Positions 9,975 to 18,989 of a DNA stretch of 64,000 nt are shown here, one piece after another. Position 1 is the stretch's first letter, and every line of letters begins with the position of its first letter. This DNA comes from Pantoea cypripedii (GTDB lineage: Bacteria; Pseudomonadota; Gammaproteobacteria; Enterobacterales; Enterobacteriaceae): NCBI RefSeq assembly GCF_002095535.1, contig NZ_MLJI01000002.1, positions 753,786-817,785 of the forward strand, written 5' to 3'. A program made the translations under genes and the position numbers. Below the pieces are notes generated by a model. The model was given only the letters and a program-made list of their open reading frames with translations. It was not told the DNA's origin and ran no database searches.

Positions 9975-10377
9975 AGCGCCTCCTGACCATCAGATAAATC
10001 GCCGGTTCCTGTTGAATCGCTTGCAGCATAGCGAGCAGCGCCAGGCTCCAGCGCTGCTGTGACGGGGTTTGCTGGGGTCTGGCGTTATCAAATGCCTGCG
10101 CCAGCATCACCACATGGCTTTGATCGATGACGATTTCACCGTAGCGTGGCACCCCATCCATTTTGCGTTTTGCCACACTGTCTGCCGGTAATGTGGCGAT
10201 CCACGCCTGATAAGCCTCCAGCGGGCATACCAGGCTTTCTTTCAGGCAATCAATCACTCCGAGGTGATGGCCGATCGCCAGGCTGTAATACACCACCTGC
10301 TGCGCATCCGGCGGCGTATGGTCATTTTCATCAATAAACTTGCGGCTGAGCTGGCAAAACACCACGGATTCGCTCAT
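9967..10377 (-). CDS. hycH: HycH, hydrogenase 3 assembly protein
   Basis: A 136-residue soluble protein needed for hydrogenase 3 large-subunit maturation, with no metal motif. It closely matches E. coli HycH in length and in segments such as VVYYSLAIGHHLGVIDCL and YLMVRR. The ATG at 10377 shares one base with the hycG stop (TGATG). An adjacent GTG (10380) is possible, but the ATG fits translational coupling and the known N terminus. Confidence 0.95.
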   Translation of the reverse strand: MSESVVFCQLSRKFIDENDHTPPDAQQVVYYSLAIGHHLGVIDCLKESLVCPLEAYQAWIATLPADSVAKRKMDGVPRYGEIVIDQSHVVMLAQAFDNARPQQTPSQQRWSLALLAMLQAIQQEPAIYLMVRRRYD

Positions 10378-11141
10378 CACACGCGCTCCAGATGCACCAG
10401 GTTTTCCAGACTGGCGACGATCTCGGTCAGGCGCGGATCATTCTCCTCCATCAGCCATTGCTGAACGGCGCCATCACCTGCCGACAGTTTGCTGATGTAG
10501 TTGTCAGCAATCAGGCGTCCATAGCGATAGCCCGCCATGCGACGGGCGGCACGATCGATACGCACGCGCAGCGGCTGCACCAGCTGCGGATGCAACAGCT
10601 GCGCGGGTTGCAGATCCAGATCGCTCGCCGGGCGCGCATGGATTTTCTGCTCCAACAGGCCAAGCGCCATCGCAAACCCGAACAAGGTCGCGGCGGGGGT
10701 AGGCGGGCAGCCTGGAATATACACATCCACCGGTACAATTTTGTCCGTGCCGCCCCAGACGCAGTAAAGATCGTGAAAAATGCCACCGCTGTTCCCGCAG
10801 GCACCGTAGGAAATGCAGATCTTCGGATCCGGTGCGGACTCCCACGCGCGTAACGCCGGTGCGCGCATAGAACGGGTCACCGCCCCGGTAAACAACAAAA
10901 TATCGGCATGGCGTGGTGAGGGAACCACCTTGATACCGAAGCGTTCAGCATCAAAAATCGGCGAAAGAGTGGCAAAAATCTCGATTTCGCAACCGTTGCA
11001 GCCGCCGCAGTCCACCCGGTAAACATAGGCGGAGCGTTTTATCTTTTTCAGCAGCGACGTTTTCATGCGCGCAATGGATTCTTCCACCGGCATCGGAAGT
11101 GGTTGCCCGTGCTGATCGCGCGGGCCGACTAAGTTATTCAT
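10377..11141 (-). CDS. hycG: HycG, small [4Fe-4S] subunit of hydrogenase 3
   Basis: A 254-residue NuoB-like subunit carrying the cluster next to the [NiFe] site. Ligands are visible in [11 protein letters not shown] (residues ~44-54), the YGACGNSGG loop and [10 protein letters not shown]. The C-terminal extension after ~170 is typical of HycG/HyfI. The gene overlaps hycF by 4 bp (ATGA) and hycH by one. It is part of the soluble arm facing the cytoplasm together with HycE, HycF, HycB and FdhF. Confidence 0.96.
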   Translation of the reverse strand: MNNLVGPRDQHGQPLPMPVEESIARMKTSLLKKIKRSAYVYRVDCGGCNGCEIEIFATLSPIFDAERFGIKVVPSPRHADILLFTGAVTRSMRAPALRAWESAPDPKICISYGACGNSGGIFHDLYCVWGGTDKIVPVDVYIPGCPPTPAATLFGFAMALGLLEQKIHARPASDLDLQPAQLLHPQLVQPLRVRIDRAARRMAGYRYGRLIADNYISKLSAGDGAVQQWLMEENDPRLTEIVASLENLVHLERV

Positions 11142-11683
11142 CGGTTGATTCCTCCCAGCTGACGGGTGACTTCAATATTCCCGGATGAGACCAGGCTGTG
11201 CTGGCGTTTACACTCCGGGCAGGTTTCGAAGGCGCTGCGGCGGGCTTCTGCGCGACTATCGCCGTTGTGCTGCAACAGCGCGATGGCGTAATCGATCTCT
11301 TTCTGCACCGCAAAAGGACGACCACAGTCGCGGCAGTGACACAACGGAAAGCGCGCCTGTTGCAGCAAATCCGCTTTATCCCAGACCGCCAACTCGTACT
11401 GCTGAGAAAGCCGGATCGCGGCAGTCGGGCAGACCTCTTCACAGCGACCACAGAAAATGCAGCGTCCGAGGTTAAAGCTCCACGCCAGCTCCCTGCTCGC
11501 CAGATCGGTTTCCACGCTTAACGCATTGGAAGGGCAGGCATTAACGCAGGCAGCACAGCCGATGCACTGCTGTGAATTATGCTCAGGCTTACCACGAAAA
11601 TTGGCAGCCACACTGACCGGTTGCAGCGGGTAATCGGTGGTGGCGACCCCGCCGCTGAGGGCTTTTTTGATAAAAGTAAACAT
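11138..11683 (-). CDS. hycF: HycF, two-cluster ferredoxin subunit of hydrogenase 3
   Basis: A 181-residue NuoI-like protein. Two classical [4Fe-4S] motifs, [16 protein letters not shown] and [16 protein letters not shown], lie at ~41-105. Two extra cysteine pairs further on (CRDC, and CPEC with an upstream Cys) may bind zinc or form a structural site, as in E. coli HycF. It bridges electron flow between HycB and HycG. The ATG at 11683 lies 12 bp after the hycE stop. Confidence 0.95.
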   Translation of the reverse strand: MFTFIKKALSGGVATTDYPLQPVSVAANFRGKPEHNSQQCIGCAACVNACPSNALSVETDLASRELAWSFNLGRCIFCGRCEEVCPTAAIRLSQQYELAVWDKADLLQQARFPLCHCRDCGRPFAVQKEIDYAIALLQHNGDSRAEARRSAFETCPECKRQHSLVSSGNIEVTRQLGGINR

Positions 11684-11695
11684 GGTGGCTCCGGG

Positions 11696-13405
11696 CTATT
11701 TCAGCGGCGAATGGGTGCGCTCGATGCTATAGCGCTCCAGCTCTTTGTAAGGCACGACCTGGGTTTTCTTGCGGCGCACATCCACCACCGTCATGCGGTC
11801 AGTGCAGGAGTAGCAGGGGTCGAGGCTGCCGATAATCAGTGGCGCGTCGGAAACCGTATTGCCGCGCAGCATATAGCGCAGGGTCGGCCAGTTGGCGTAG
11901 GTCGCCGCACGGCAGCGCCAGCGATACAGCTTCTGGTTGTCACCCGTCATACTCCAGTGGATATCATCGCCGCGCGGGGCTTCGGCGAAGCCGAGGGCAA
12001 ACCGATGGGGAATGTAGGTAAAGCCTTCCACCGCAAGGGGGCCGCCCGGCAGGTTATCGAGGCCGAAATCAATCATATTCAGCGCGGTAAACACTTCGTT
12101 GATGCGTACCTTCAGGCGTGACAGCACGTCACATCCGTCGAGGCTGTTGATCTGCATCGGCAGCAGACCGTAGCCGGCAAACGGGTGATCGACGCGGGTG
12201 TCACGGGCGTGGCCGCTGGCGCGCACCATCGGGCCAACGTTACTGAAATCACGGGCGATTTGCGGGTCGAGGCGACCAATGCCAACGGTGCGTGACTCGA
12301 TATTCGGCGTGCTCAACAGGATATCGGACAGATTCTGCACCTCACGGCGCATCTGCTGTGCCAGCTGGCGGGTCTGGATCATGTCATCTTTCAGCAGGTC
12401 ACGGCGAATACCGCCAATCAGGTTCAGGCCATATGTCTTACGCGCGCCGGTGAGGATTTCCGCCATCTTCATCGACATCTCACGCACGCGGAAGAATTGC
12501 ATAAACCCGGAGTCAAAACCGACAAAGTGGCAGGCCAGGCCGAGATTGAGCAGATGGCTGTGCAGGCGTTCCACTTCCAGCAGAATCGAACGGATCATCT
12601 GCGCGCGTTCCGGCACCACAATGCCCATGGCGTTCTCAACCGAGGTGGTATACGCGGTGCTGTGGGCAAAGCCGCAGATACCGCACACCCGATCGGAAAG
12701 GAACGTCACCTCGTTGTAGCCCATGCGGGTTTCCGCCAGCTTCTCCATGCCGCGATGCACGTAGAACAGACGATAATCGGCATCAATAATGTTCTCGCCA
12801 TCGACAAACAGACGGAAATGACCGGGTTCATCGGAAGTGACGTGTAACGGGCCGATTGGCACCACATTGTTCTTGCTGCTGCCCAGTTCATTGATGAACT
12901 CATAGGTTTCGCGGTCAGTGGTTGGGGCCGGACGCTGGCGATAATCCATGCTGTCTTTTCGCAGCGGATAGAGATCGTCCGGCCAGTCATCCGGCAGCAC
13001 CAGGCGGCGTTCATCCGGCAGACCCACCGGTTGCAAGCCATACATATCACGGACTTCACGTTCACCCCACACGGCGGCAGGTACACGCGGTGTGACGGAA
13101 GGAAACTCGGGTTTGTTGGCATCCACCAGCACCCGTACGGTGATCCAGCATTTGGTACCGCGCTCCATCGAAAGCACATAGTAAAGCGCGAAGCTGCCGC
13201 ACAGCGGGCGTTCATCATTGCCGAACAGCACCGAGAGCCAGCCTCCCTGCTGGTAATACAACCACTCAACGATTTCCGGCAGCATGCCGAGTTTGACGGT
13301 GATGGTGATTTGATCACGCGTCTGCCAGCTTTCTTCCAGCACCGCATGAGGAAATTGCTGATGCAGCGCGGCGAGATAATGTTGACCAATTTTTTCTTCA
13401 GACAT
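11696..13405 (-). CDS. hycE: HycE, large [NiFe] subunit of hydrogenase 3
   Basis: A 569-residue precursor: a NuoC-like N-terminal domain (1-~170) fused to a NuoD-like catalytic domain. The four nickel-iron ligands are Cys241 and Cys244 (RVCGICG) and Cys531 and Cys534 (DPCYSCTDR). The 32 residues after Arg537 (MTVVDVRR...) form the tail removed by HycI, identical in size to E. coli. The ATG at 13405 (MSEEKIGQHY) follows AAGAGA. An upstream in-frame TTG at 13423 would add six residues and is not preferred. All residues needed for H2 production appear intact. Confidence 0.97.
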   Translation of the reverse strand: MSEEKIGQHYLAALHQQFPHAVLEESWQTRDQITITVKLGMLPEIVEWLYYQQGGWLSVLFGNDERPLCGSFALYYVLSMERGTKCWITVRVLVDANKPEFPSVTPRVPAAVWGEREVRDMYGLQPVGLPDERRLVLPDDWPDDLYPLRKDSMDYRQRPAPTTDRETYEFINELGSSKNNVVPIGPLHVTSDEPGHFRLFVDGENIIDADYRLFYVHRGMEKLAETRMGYNEVTFLSDRVCGICGFAHSTAYTTSVENAMGIVVPERAQMIRSILLEVERLHSHLLNLGLACHFVGFDSGFMQFFRVREMSMKMAEILTGARKTYGLNLIGGIRRDLLKDDMIQTRQLAQQMRREVQNLSDILLSTPNIESRTVGIGRLDPQIARDFSNVGPMVRASGHARDTRVDHPFAGYGLLPMQINSLDGCDVLSRLKVRINEVFTALNMIDFGLDNLPGGPLAVEGFTYIPHRFALGFAEAPRGDDIHWSMTGDNQKLYRWRCRAATYANWPTLRYMLRGNTVSDAPLIIGSLDPCYSCTDRMTVVDVRRKKTQVVPYKELERYSIERTHSPLK

Positions 13406-13423
13406 GGATAAAATTCTCTTCAA

Positions 13424-14350
13424 TCACGCCGCCAGCAAGGAGACGAAAGCTAAAAATGCAATACCAAAACCGGCCCAGGTGATGCGTGAAGTTTCGAGCA
13501 TGCGCAGACGCGCCATGCTGTTTTCAAACAGCGCGATAATCAGCACCCCGGCCAGCAGTTTGACGATGGCCAGCACCACGGCGAGGGCCAGTCCGCCCCA
13601 GCTGAATACCGTCATCTGCCCCCAGGGCAGAAACACGCCGACAAACATTTGCAACACCACCAGTTGTTTCAGTGAGATGCCCCATTTCAGGACGGCAAAA
13701 CCGGCCCCGCTGTATTCGGACAGCGGGCCTTCCTGCAATTCCTGCTCCGCTTCGGCCAGATCGAACGGCAGCTTGCCCATTTCGATAAAAGTGGCGAAGG
13801 CGCAGGCCGCCAGCGCCAGTCCCAGCGTCAGGCTATGCGCGAACGGCCAGCTATGGACAGTGAGGGTGATATTGCTGATATGGGTGCTACCGGCGACCTG
13901 CGCGGCTACCCACAGCCCGAGCAGCAAAATCGGTTCCACCAGCACGCCGAGCATCGCTTCGCGGCTGGCACCGATACCGGTAAATGGGCTGCCGGTATCT
14001 AATCCGGCAATGGCAAAAAAGAAGCGGGCGATGGCGAACAGATAGATTAACGTGACAATGTCACCTAATGGTGGCAATGGTGAGGCCAGTGTGACCACCG
14101 GTAGCGTGGTGGCGATGGTCAGCATCACGCCGACCATCACCAGCGGCATCAGGCGGAATACCCAGCCGGAGGCGGCAGGCGCGACGCTCTGGCGACTCAG
14201 CAGTTTGCGCAGGTCGCGATATTCCTGTAACACGCCAGGACCCCGGCGATTATGCAGGCGGGCGCGGGCCACGCGGGTGACACCAGACAACAGCGGCGCA
14301 ACAAAAAACAACACCAGAGCCTGGATCAGGGCAAATAAAAACGTCGTCAT
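13424..14350 (-). CDS. hycD: HycD, NuoH-like membrane subunit
   Basis: A 308-residue inner-membrane protein with about eight transmembrane segments, related to NuoH. It anchors the soluble hydrogenase arm and may contribute to ion translocation. The conserved RRGPGVLQEYRDL segment after the first helix and the acidic FDLAEAEQELQEGP loop, the quinone-site region in complex I, are both present. It lies between hycC and hycE with gaps of 9 and 18 bp. Length is normal. Confidence 0.96.
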   Translation of the reverse strand: MTTFLFALIQALVLFFVAPLLSGVTRVARARLHNRRGPGVLQEYRDLRKLLSRQSVAPAASGWVFRLMPLVMVGVMLTIATTLPVVTLASPLPPLGDIVTLIYLFAIARFFFAIAGLDTGSPFTGIGASREAMLGVLVEPILLLGLWVAAQVAGSTHISNITLTVHSWPFAHSLTLGLALAACAFATFIEMGKLPFDLAEAEQELQEGPLSEYSGAGFAVLKWGISLKQLVVLQMFVGVFLPWGQMTVFSWGGLALAVVLAIVKLLAGVLIIALFENSMARLRMLETSRITWAGFGIAFLAFVSLLAA

Positions 14351-14359
14351 GTTAGCTCC

Positions 14360-16168
14360 TCAGGCAATGACCGCGACCAGCAAAATCGCCAGCTCAATAA
14401 ACGCCAGGCGGCGGAAGAACCCGGCCAGCCACTCTCCGCGCCAACCCGGTATCCAGCTGACCGGATTCAGGATGTGACGCAGGCGCAGCAGCGGCGCAAA
14501 GGCGGCTTTTACCGGCTGGGCAAACCCAGTTGCGGTGATCACCATCGCCTGCTCGTGACCATAGCCGCACACCCAGGCTGCGCCGCGCGAACGGTTTGGC
14601 AAGCGGTCACCGCGCAGGATGATCATCAGGATGAATGGCAGCAGTGGCGTGGCGATCAGCAGCAGGGCGATCATTGGCGGGGAAACCGTGGTTTGTGCGG
14701 TTTGCAGCGGCAGCGGAACGGCCTGCTGTAACAACGGCAACAGCCAGGGGGCGGCGACACCGGCCACAACACAACACAGCGCCAGCACACCGACGCAGAA
14801 ATTCATCAGCCACGGGGCGGGGCGGGCATTTTCCGCCTGCGCGGTGCGGGGGGCACCAAGAAATGTCACGCCATACACTTTCGCCATACACATCACCGCC
14901 AGCGCACCGGTAATCGCCAGCCCAACGGCCAGCAGCGGTCCAATCAGACGCGCGATAAACGGTGGCAGGCTGCCAAGGTGGAAGAAGGCCTGATAAATCA
15001 CCCATTCCCCGGCAAAACCATTCAGCGGTGGCAACGCGGCCATCGCCATCAGGCCGGTTAGCATCGCCAGTGAAATCAGTGGCATCCGTTTGCCAATCCC
15101 ACCCAGCTTTTCAATGTCGAGATGACCGGTGCGAAACCACACCGCGCCCGATCCCAGCATTAACGTGGTTTTAAACAGGCTGTGGTTGAACAGATGGTAG
15201 AGGCCACCGGTCATGCCGAGCGCCGTCAGCACGGGCTGGTTAAGCGCCATCCCCGTCAGGCCGCAACCCAGCCCAAGCAGGATAATGCCGATATTTTCCA
15301 GCGAGTGATAAGCCAGCAGGCGCTGGATGTTGTGTTCCATCAGTGCATACAACCCACCGATAAACGCCGTCACCATCCCCAGCACCAGGATCAACACGCC
15401 CCACCACAGCGGCAGAACATCACTGAGCAGCGAAAAACTCATGATGCCGTACAGGCCAATCTTCAGCACCACGGCAGAAAACAGCGCCGCAGCCGGGGCC
15501 GGGGCATTGGCATGTGCCAGCGGCACCCAGCCGTGCAGCGGGATAATGCCTGCCAGCAGGCCAAAGCCGAGCAGGCCACAAATCAGCACCAGCGGTGAAA
15601 CCGCCGAACCATGCAGCGCGAGGCGTAACCCGCTATAGCTGAGGGTGCCGTATTGCTGCCACAGCAGGAAGCAGGCCAGCACCAGCAACAGGGTGCCGAG
15701 CCGCCCGAGGGCAAACCACAGCTGCCCGGACTGGCGGCAGCCGGTGAGGAAGTAGCCTGCCAGTGACACGATTTCGGCCATCAGCACCAGGGTGGCGAAG
15801 TTATCGGCCACCAGGGCGGCCACACTGGCAGCCAGGATCAGGTTGACCAGCAAGCCGTTGGCCTTGATGGCGTGATGCCGGTGCCAGGCGATGTTAAACA
15901 GCGAGATAAACAGGCCACAAGCGGCCACCGTCACCAGCCACACCGCATTAAAAGCGTTGAGTTGCAACTGCCAGTGCCACAGGGGGGCGCTCCCGCTGAA
16001 CCCGGCCAACCCCTGTATACCCGCCGCCAGCAGCAGCGCGCAGCTGATTGCCCCGCCTGCCCCGGCAATAAAACCGCTGAGCGGGCGCGCAGGCGCGGTG
16101 ATTCCTGCCAGCAACGCGCTGGCAAGCAATCCCGGCAACGCCCAGTGAATCAGAATCAATGCATTCAT
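14360..16168 (-). CDS. hycC: HycC, antiporter-like (NuoL/NuoM) membrane subunit
   Basis: A 602-residue very hydrophobic protein with some 14 predicted transmembrane helices, of the Mrp/NuoL proton-translocating family. Typical segments are visible: LVLMAEIVSLAGYFL, the LHGWVPLAHANAPAPAAALFS region with conserved His/Lys positions, and ALPPLNGFAGEW. It forms the membrane arm of formate hydrogenlyase with HycD. The ATG overlaps the reconstructed hycB stop (ATGA), supporting tight coupling. Confidence 0.96.
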   Translation of the reverse strand: MNALILIHWALPGLLASALLAGITAPARPLSGFIAGAGGAISCALLLAAGIQGLAGFSGSAPLWHWQLQLNAFNAVWLVTVAACGLFISLFNIAWHRHHAIKANGLLVNLILAASVAALVADNFATLVLMAEIVSLAGYFLTGCRQSGQLWFALGRLGTLLLVLACFLLWQQYGTLSYSGLRLALHGSAVSPLVLICGLLGFGLLAGIIPLHGWVPLAHANAPAPAAALFSAVVLKIGLYGIMSFSLLSDVLPLWWGVLILVLGMVTAFIGGLYALMEHNIQRLLAYHSLENIGIILLGLGCGLTGMALNQPVLTALGMTGGLYHLFNHSLFKTTLMLGSGAVWFRTGHLDIEKLGGIGKRMPLISLAMLTGLMAMAALPPLNGFAGEWVIYQAFFHLGSLPPFIARLIGPLLAVGLAITGALAVMCMAKVYGVTFLGAPRTAQAENARPAPWLMNFCVGVLALCCVVAGVAAPWLLPLLQQAVPLPLQTAQTTVSPPMIALLLIATPLLPFILMIILRGDRLPNRSRGAAWVCGYGHEQAMVITATGFAQPVKAAFAPLLRLRHILNPVSWIPGWRGEWLAGFFRRLAFIELAILLVAVIA

Positions 16169-16771
16169 TTTCTTGCCTCTGGCTGGCTGAACAGACTCAG
16201 ATCGCCGAGCGTCACCCCAAGGGTTAACTCGCGCTTACGCTTGCTGGCGATAGCGATGTCGTTGTTATCGACCATACGCAGCGCCTTGGTGGGGCAGGGT
16301 GCGTACACAGGCGGGGCCACTTTCATCGAAACTGCACAGATCGCATTTCACCGCCACGGCACGCACGCCAGGCACCCAGTCCAGCAGCGTACTGACGCTG
16401 GCCGGATCCGGAGGTGCCGGTGGGGCTTTGGCGCTATGGACGTTGGCGGGGATCGATACCGGGCGGCTGCCGGAAAATTCGATGGCCCCAAACGGGCAGG
16501 CAATGCCACACAGTTTGCAACTGACGCACAGATTGGCGTTGAGCTGTACTGCGCCATCCTGCCGGGTAATGGCATTTACCGGACAGACACCGGCGCAGGG
16601 CGCATCTTCGCAGTGACGGCACAGCTGTGGTGCCGACTCATCCCGGTTACGCATTACTCTCAGGCGTGGCATGGATTGCAAACCCTGCAGGCGGTGTGCC
16701 TCAGAACAGGCTGCTTCGCAGGTATGGCAACCAATACATAATTTTGAATCAGCGATAACAAAACGGTTCAC
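16165..16771 (-). pseudogene. hycB: hycB, four-cluster ferredoxin subunit, one-base frameshift
   Basis: This encodes the electron carrier between FdhF and the hydrogenase. From the GTG at 16771 (with GAGGAA upstream) the product follows E. coli HycB (NRFVIADSKLCIGCHTCEAAC and two more cysteine groups) to GPACVR. An extra C in the CCC run at 16297-16299 then shifts the frame to a stop at 16265, giving 168 residues. Dropping one C restores CPTKALRMVDNND and an ending at 16165 that overlaps hycC by ATGA, about 201 residues. The break removes the last cysteine ligand of a [4Fe-4S] cluster. As the rest of the operon is intact, a sequencing error is as likely as a real mutation. Confidence 0.88.
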
Positions 16772-16793
16772 CAACGGGTTCCTCAGGTGACTG

Positions 16794-16809
16794 TCGTCAT
16801 TTTTGACGA
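16794..16809. promoter_or_regulatory. Candidate FhlA site between hycA and hycB
   Basis: The palindrome TCGTCA-TTTT-TGACGA sits in the hycA-hycB gap. In E. coli FhlA also binds in the hycA-hycB gap. It shares its half site with the hydN and hycA/hypA upstream regions. Confidence 0.55.
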
Positions 16810-16859
16810 AACCATGCCGATATCCTGCCGCTTCGACAGTTTTCGACACCCAGCGTTAC

Positions 16860-17312
16860 TCACACAACGGCGCGTTGCAGCTGTTCTATCGACACAGGAA
16901 TGTTTTCATGTGCTGCGAGATAGAGGCTGTCGTAAACCGGACGGATCAGATCAAGGTAGTGGGCGAGCACCTGCTCGCGGTCACGAATACTGAAGCCGCC
17001 GTCTATGTTGCCTTCTTCGTTGATACTTGCTTTAGCTATCATGATGTTATCCCCTCCTTCCGGCAGTTCGAGGTGATACTCAATGCTGTGGCTGTTGAAG
17101 CCCTCACCAGGCCGGATTTGGATCACGAAGTGATCAAACAGGAAGAAGCGCAGTTCATCGTGCGGGCTGGATGCCACAGTGTGATACAGCCTGGCTTTTG
17201 CCAGCGTAATCCCCTGGGTCAGGGTATTGCCGTATAGCTTCCACTGGGCCTGCATACGTTGATGCTTGTCGGCGATGTATTCTGCTTTTTCACTCAGTTC
17301 CCTAATGTCCAT
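16860..17312 (-). CDS. hycA: HycA, negative regulator of the formate regulon
   Basis: A 150-residue cytoplasmic protein resembling E. coli HycA, which counteracts FhlA. Matching segments include the LSEKAEYIA start, GEGFNSHSIEY in the middle and IRDREQVLAHYL towards the end. The ATG at 17312 is chosen because a longer in-frame start at 17366 would lie inside the sigma-54 promoter. It is the first gene of the minus-strand hyc unit. FhlA-like sites on both sides fit feedback control of the locus. Confidence 0.93.
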   Translation of the reverse strand: MDIRELSEKAEYIADKHQRMQAQWKLYGNTLTQGITLAKARLYHTVASSPHDELRFFLFDHFVIQIRPGEGFNSHSIEYHLELPEGGDNIMIAKASINEEGNIDGGFSIRDREQVLAHYLDLIRPVYDSLYLAAHENIPVSIEQLQRAVV

Positions 17313-17350
17313 CTTTGTTTCACTCTGTATTGTGCTGATATCCCCATAAG

Positions 17351-17365
17351 GCACGTTTCGTGCCA
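17351..17365 (-). promoter_or_regulatory. Sigma-54 promoter of hycA
   Basis: On the minus strand TGGCACGAAACGTGC has GG and GC dinucleotides at exact -24/-12 spacing. Transcription would start about 28 bp before the hycA ATG. The divergent hypA promoter lies 107 bp away. Confidence 0.85.
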
Positions 17366-17426
17366 TGTTTTTAACTTATTGTATTTATTGATTAATAATA
17401 TTTAATCCGTCAGCATTCGCCGAAAG

Positions 17427-17463
17427 TGACGTGTCATTTCGTCATCTTTGCCATCTGGGTGAC
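17427..17463. promoter_or_regulatory. Candidate FhlA enhancer region shared by hyc and hyp
   Basis: Located between two divergent sigma-54 promoters. It holds TGACG, TGTCATTTCGTCAT (TCGTCA at 17439-17444) and TGACG. CATTTCGT resembles half of the FhlA site described in E. coli. One enhancer could serve both operons. Confidence 0.5.
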
Positions 17464-17471
17464 GTCCTGCC

Positions 17472-17486
17472 TGGCACCGTCCTTGC
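17472..17486 (+). promoter_or_regulatory. Sigma-54 promoter of hypA
   Basis: TGGCACCGTCCTTGC matches the -24/-12 consensus essentially perfectly. Transcription should start near 17498, with the CGGAGG ribosome site following before the hypA ATG at 17520. Confidence 0.9.
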
Positions 17487-17519
17487 ATGACCCGCCTCAG
17501 TTACCCCCGGAGGCAAAAC

Positions 17520-17882
17520 ATGCACGAAATAACCCTTTGTCAGCGTGCGGTCGAACTAATTGAGACTCACGCACGACAACATGCCGCACGGCGCGTAACC
17601 GGTGTCTGGCTTGAGGTCGGTGCTTTTTCCTGCGTTGAGAGCAGCGCGATGGCGTTTTGCTTTGAACTGGCGTGCCGCGGCACGCTGGCGGAAGGCTGCG
17701 AGCTGCATCTCCATCAGCAGGAAGCGGAGTGCTGGTGCCATGCCTGTCAGGCATACGTCACCTTACTGACTCAGCGGGTCAGGCGATGCCCGCAGTGCGG
17801 TGGCAGTGACCTGCGTATCGTCGCGGACGATGGTGTGCAAATTAAGCGGCTGGAAATTGATCAGGAGATAAACCATGTGTAG
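17520..17882 (+). CDS. hypA: HypA, nickel insertion chaperone
   Basis: A 120-residue nickel and zinc protein that delivers nickel to HycE with HypB. The N-terminal MHE motif (His2 is the nickel ligand) and the zinc site CWCHAC...CPQC are present. A longer in-frame start upstream would lie on the promoter, and MHE must be N-terminal, so 17520 is firm. It overlaps hypB by 8 bp. The C-terminal INHV is a short extension relative to E. coli. Confidence 0.96.
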   Translation: MHEITLCQRAVELIETHARQHAARRVTGVWLEVGAFSCVESSAMAFCFELACRGTLAEGCELHLHQQEAECWCHACQAYVTLLTQRVRRCPQCGGSDLRIVADDGVQIKRLEIDQEINHV

Positions 17883-18738
17883 TACCTGCGGTTGCGGCGA
17901 AGGCAACCGGTATATCGAAGGGGACGAGCACAATCCGCATTCGGCTTTCCGCAGCGCGCCTTTTGCGCCGGTTGGGCGTCCGGTGCAGCAAATCACCGGC
18001 GTGAAATTCGCCCCCACAGAAGATCAACAGGGCGACCTGCATTACGGCCACGGCGTGGCGGGTACCCACGCGCCGGGCATCACCCAGCGCCGGATGCTGG
18101 AAATAGAACTGGATGTGCTGGACAAAAACCAGCAGCTGGCGACTTATAACCGCGCGCAGTTTGCGGCGCAACGTCAGCTGGCGCTGAATCTGGTCTCCAG
18201 CCCCGGTTCCGGTAAAACCACGCTGCTGACCGAAACCCTGAAGCGTTTGCAGGGGCGCGTTTCCTGCGCCGTGATTGAAGGGGATCAGCAGACGGTGAAC
18301 GATGCTGCGCGTATTCGCGCCACCGGTACGCCTGCGATTCAGGTCAACACTGGCAAAGGTTGCCATCTTGATGCTCAGATGATCCGTGATGCCATGTTGC
18401 GCCTGCCACTGGCCGCGGAGGGCGTGTTGTTTATTGAGAATGTCGGCAACCTGGTGTGTCCGGCGGGGTTTGATCTGGGAGAGCGCCATAAAGTGGCGGT
18501 GCTTTCGGTCACCGAAGGTGAAGACAAGCCGCTGAAATACAAATATATGTTCGCTGCCGCATCGTTGATGCTGTTGAACAAAATCGATCTGCTGCCTTAT
18601 TTACAGTTCGATGTGGCGAAGTGCCTGGCTTATGCCCGTGAGGTGAATCCGGAGATTAAAATTATCTGCCTTTCCGCTACCAGCGGTGCCGGTATGGATG
18701 AGTGGATCGACTGGCTGGAGGCGGAACGATGTGCATAG
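17875..18738 (+). CDS. hypB: HypB, GTPase for nickel insertion
   Basis: A 287-residue protein. It begins [11 protein letters not shown], carrying the high-affinity nickel motif CxxCGC, then a short spacer with few histidines, then the GTPase core with P-loop [24 protein letters not shown] and NKIDLL. It works with HypA and SlyD to load nickel. It overlaps both neighbours (8 bp with hypA, 10 bp with hypC), so the hyp genes should be translated as a coupled series. Confidence 0.96.
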   Translation: MCSTCGCGEGNRYIEGDEHNPHSAFRSAPFAPVGRPVQQITGVKFAPTEDQQGDLHYGHGVAGTHAPGITQRRMLEIELDVLDKNQQLATYNRAQFAAQRQLALNLVSSPGSGKTTLLTETLKRLQGRVSCAVIEGDQQTVNDAARIRATGTPAIQVNTGKGCHLDAQMIRDAMLRLPLAAEGVLFIENVGNLVCPAGFDLGERHKVAVLSVTEGEDKPLKYKYMFAAASLMLLNKIDLLPYLQFDVAKCLAYAREVNPEIKIICLSATSGAGMDEWIDWLEAERCA

Positions 18739-18989
18739 GGATCCCCGGCCAGATTGTGGCGCGCGAGGCTGATGGCAGTGCCAGAGTGGATGTTTGTGGC
18801 GTACAACGTGATGTCAATCTGGCGCTGGTGGGCGATGCCGCCGTGGGTCAGTGGGTACTGGTGCACGTCGGTTTTGCCATGAGCGTGATTGACGAAGCAG
18901 AAGCCCGCGACACCCTGGATGCGCTGCAAAACATGTTTGCGGTGGAGCCGGATGTCGGAGCATTGCTTTATGGCGAGGAGCGCAGCTGA
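18729..18989 (+). CDS. hypC: HypC, hydrogenase maturation chaperone
   Basis: An 86-residue HypC/HupF family protein starting MCIGIPGQI. Cys2, exposed after Met removal, holds the Fe(CN)2CO precursor with HypD and contacts the hydrogenase large subunit. The start at 18729 lies inside the end of hypB. The stop shares one base with the hypD ATG (TGATG). Slightly shorter than E. coli HypC (90). Confidence 0.95.
   Translation: MCIGIPGQIVAREADGSARVDVCGVQRDVNLALVGDAAVGQWVLVHVGFAMSVIDEAEARDTLDALQNMFAVEPDVGALLYGEERS

Noticed and set aside
16265..16309. hycB frameshift read as programmed frameshifting
   Set aside because: There is no slippery heptamer or stimulatory structure as in known cases, and related HycB proteins are encoded in one frame. 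Mutation or sequencing error is simpler.
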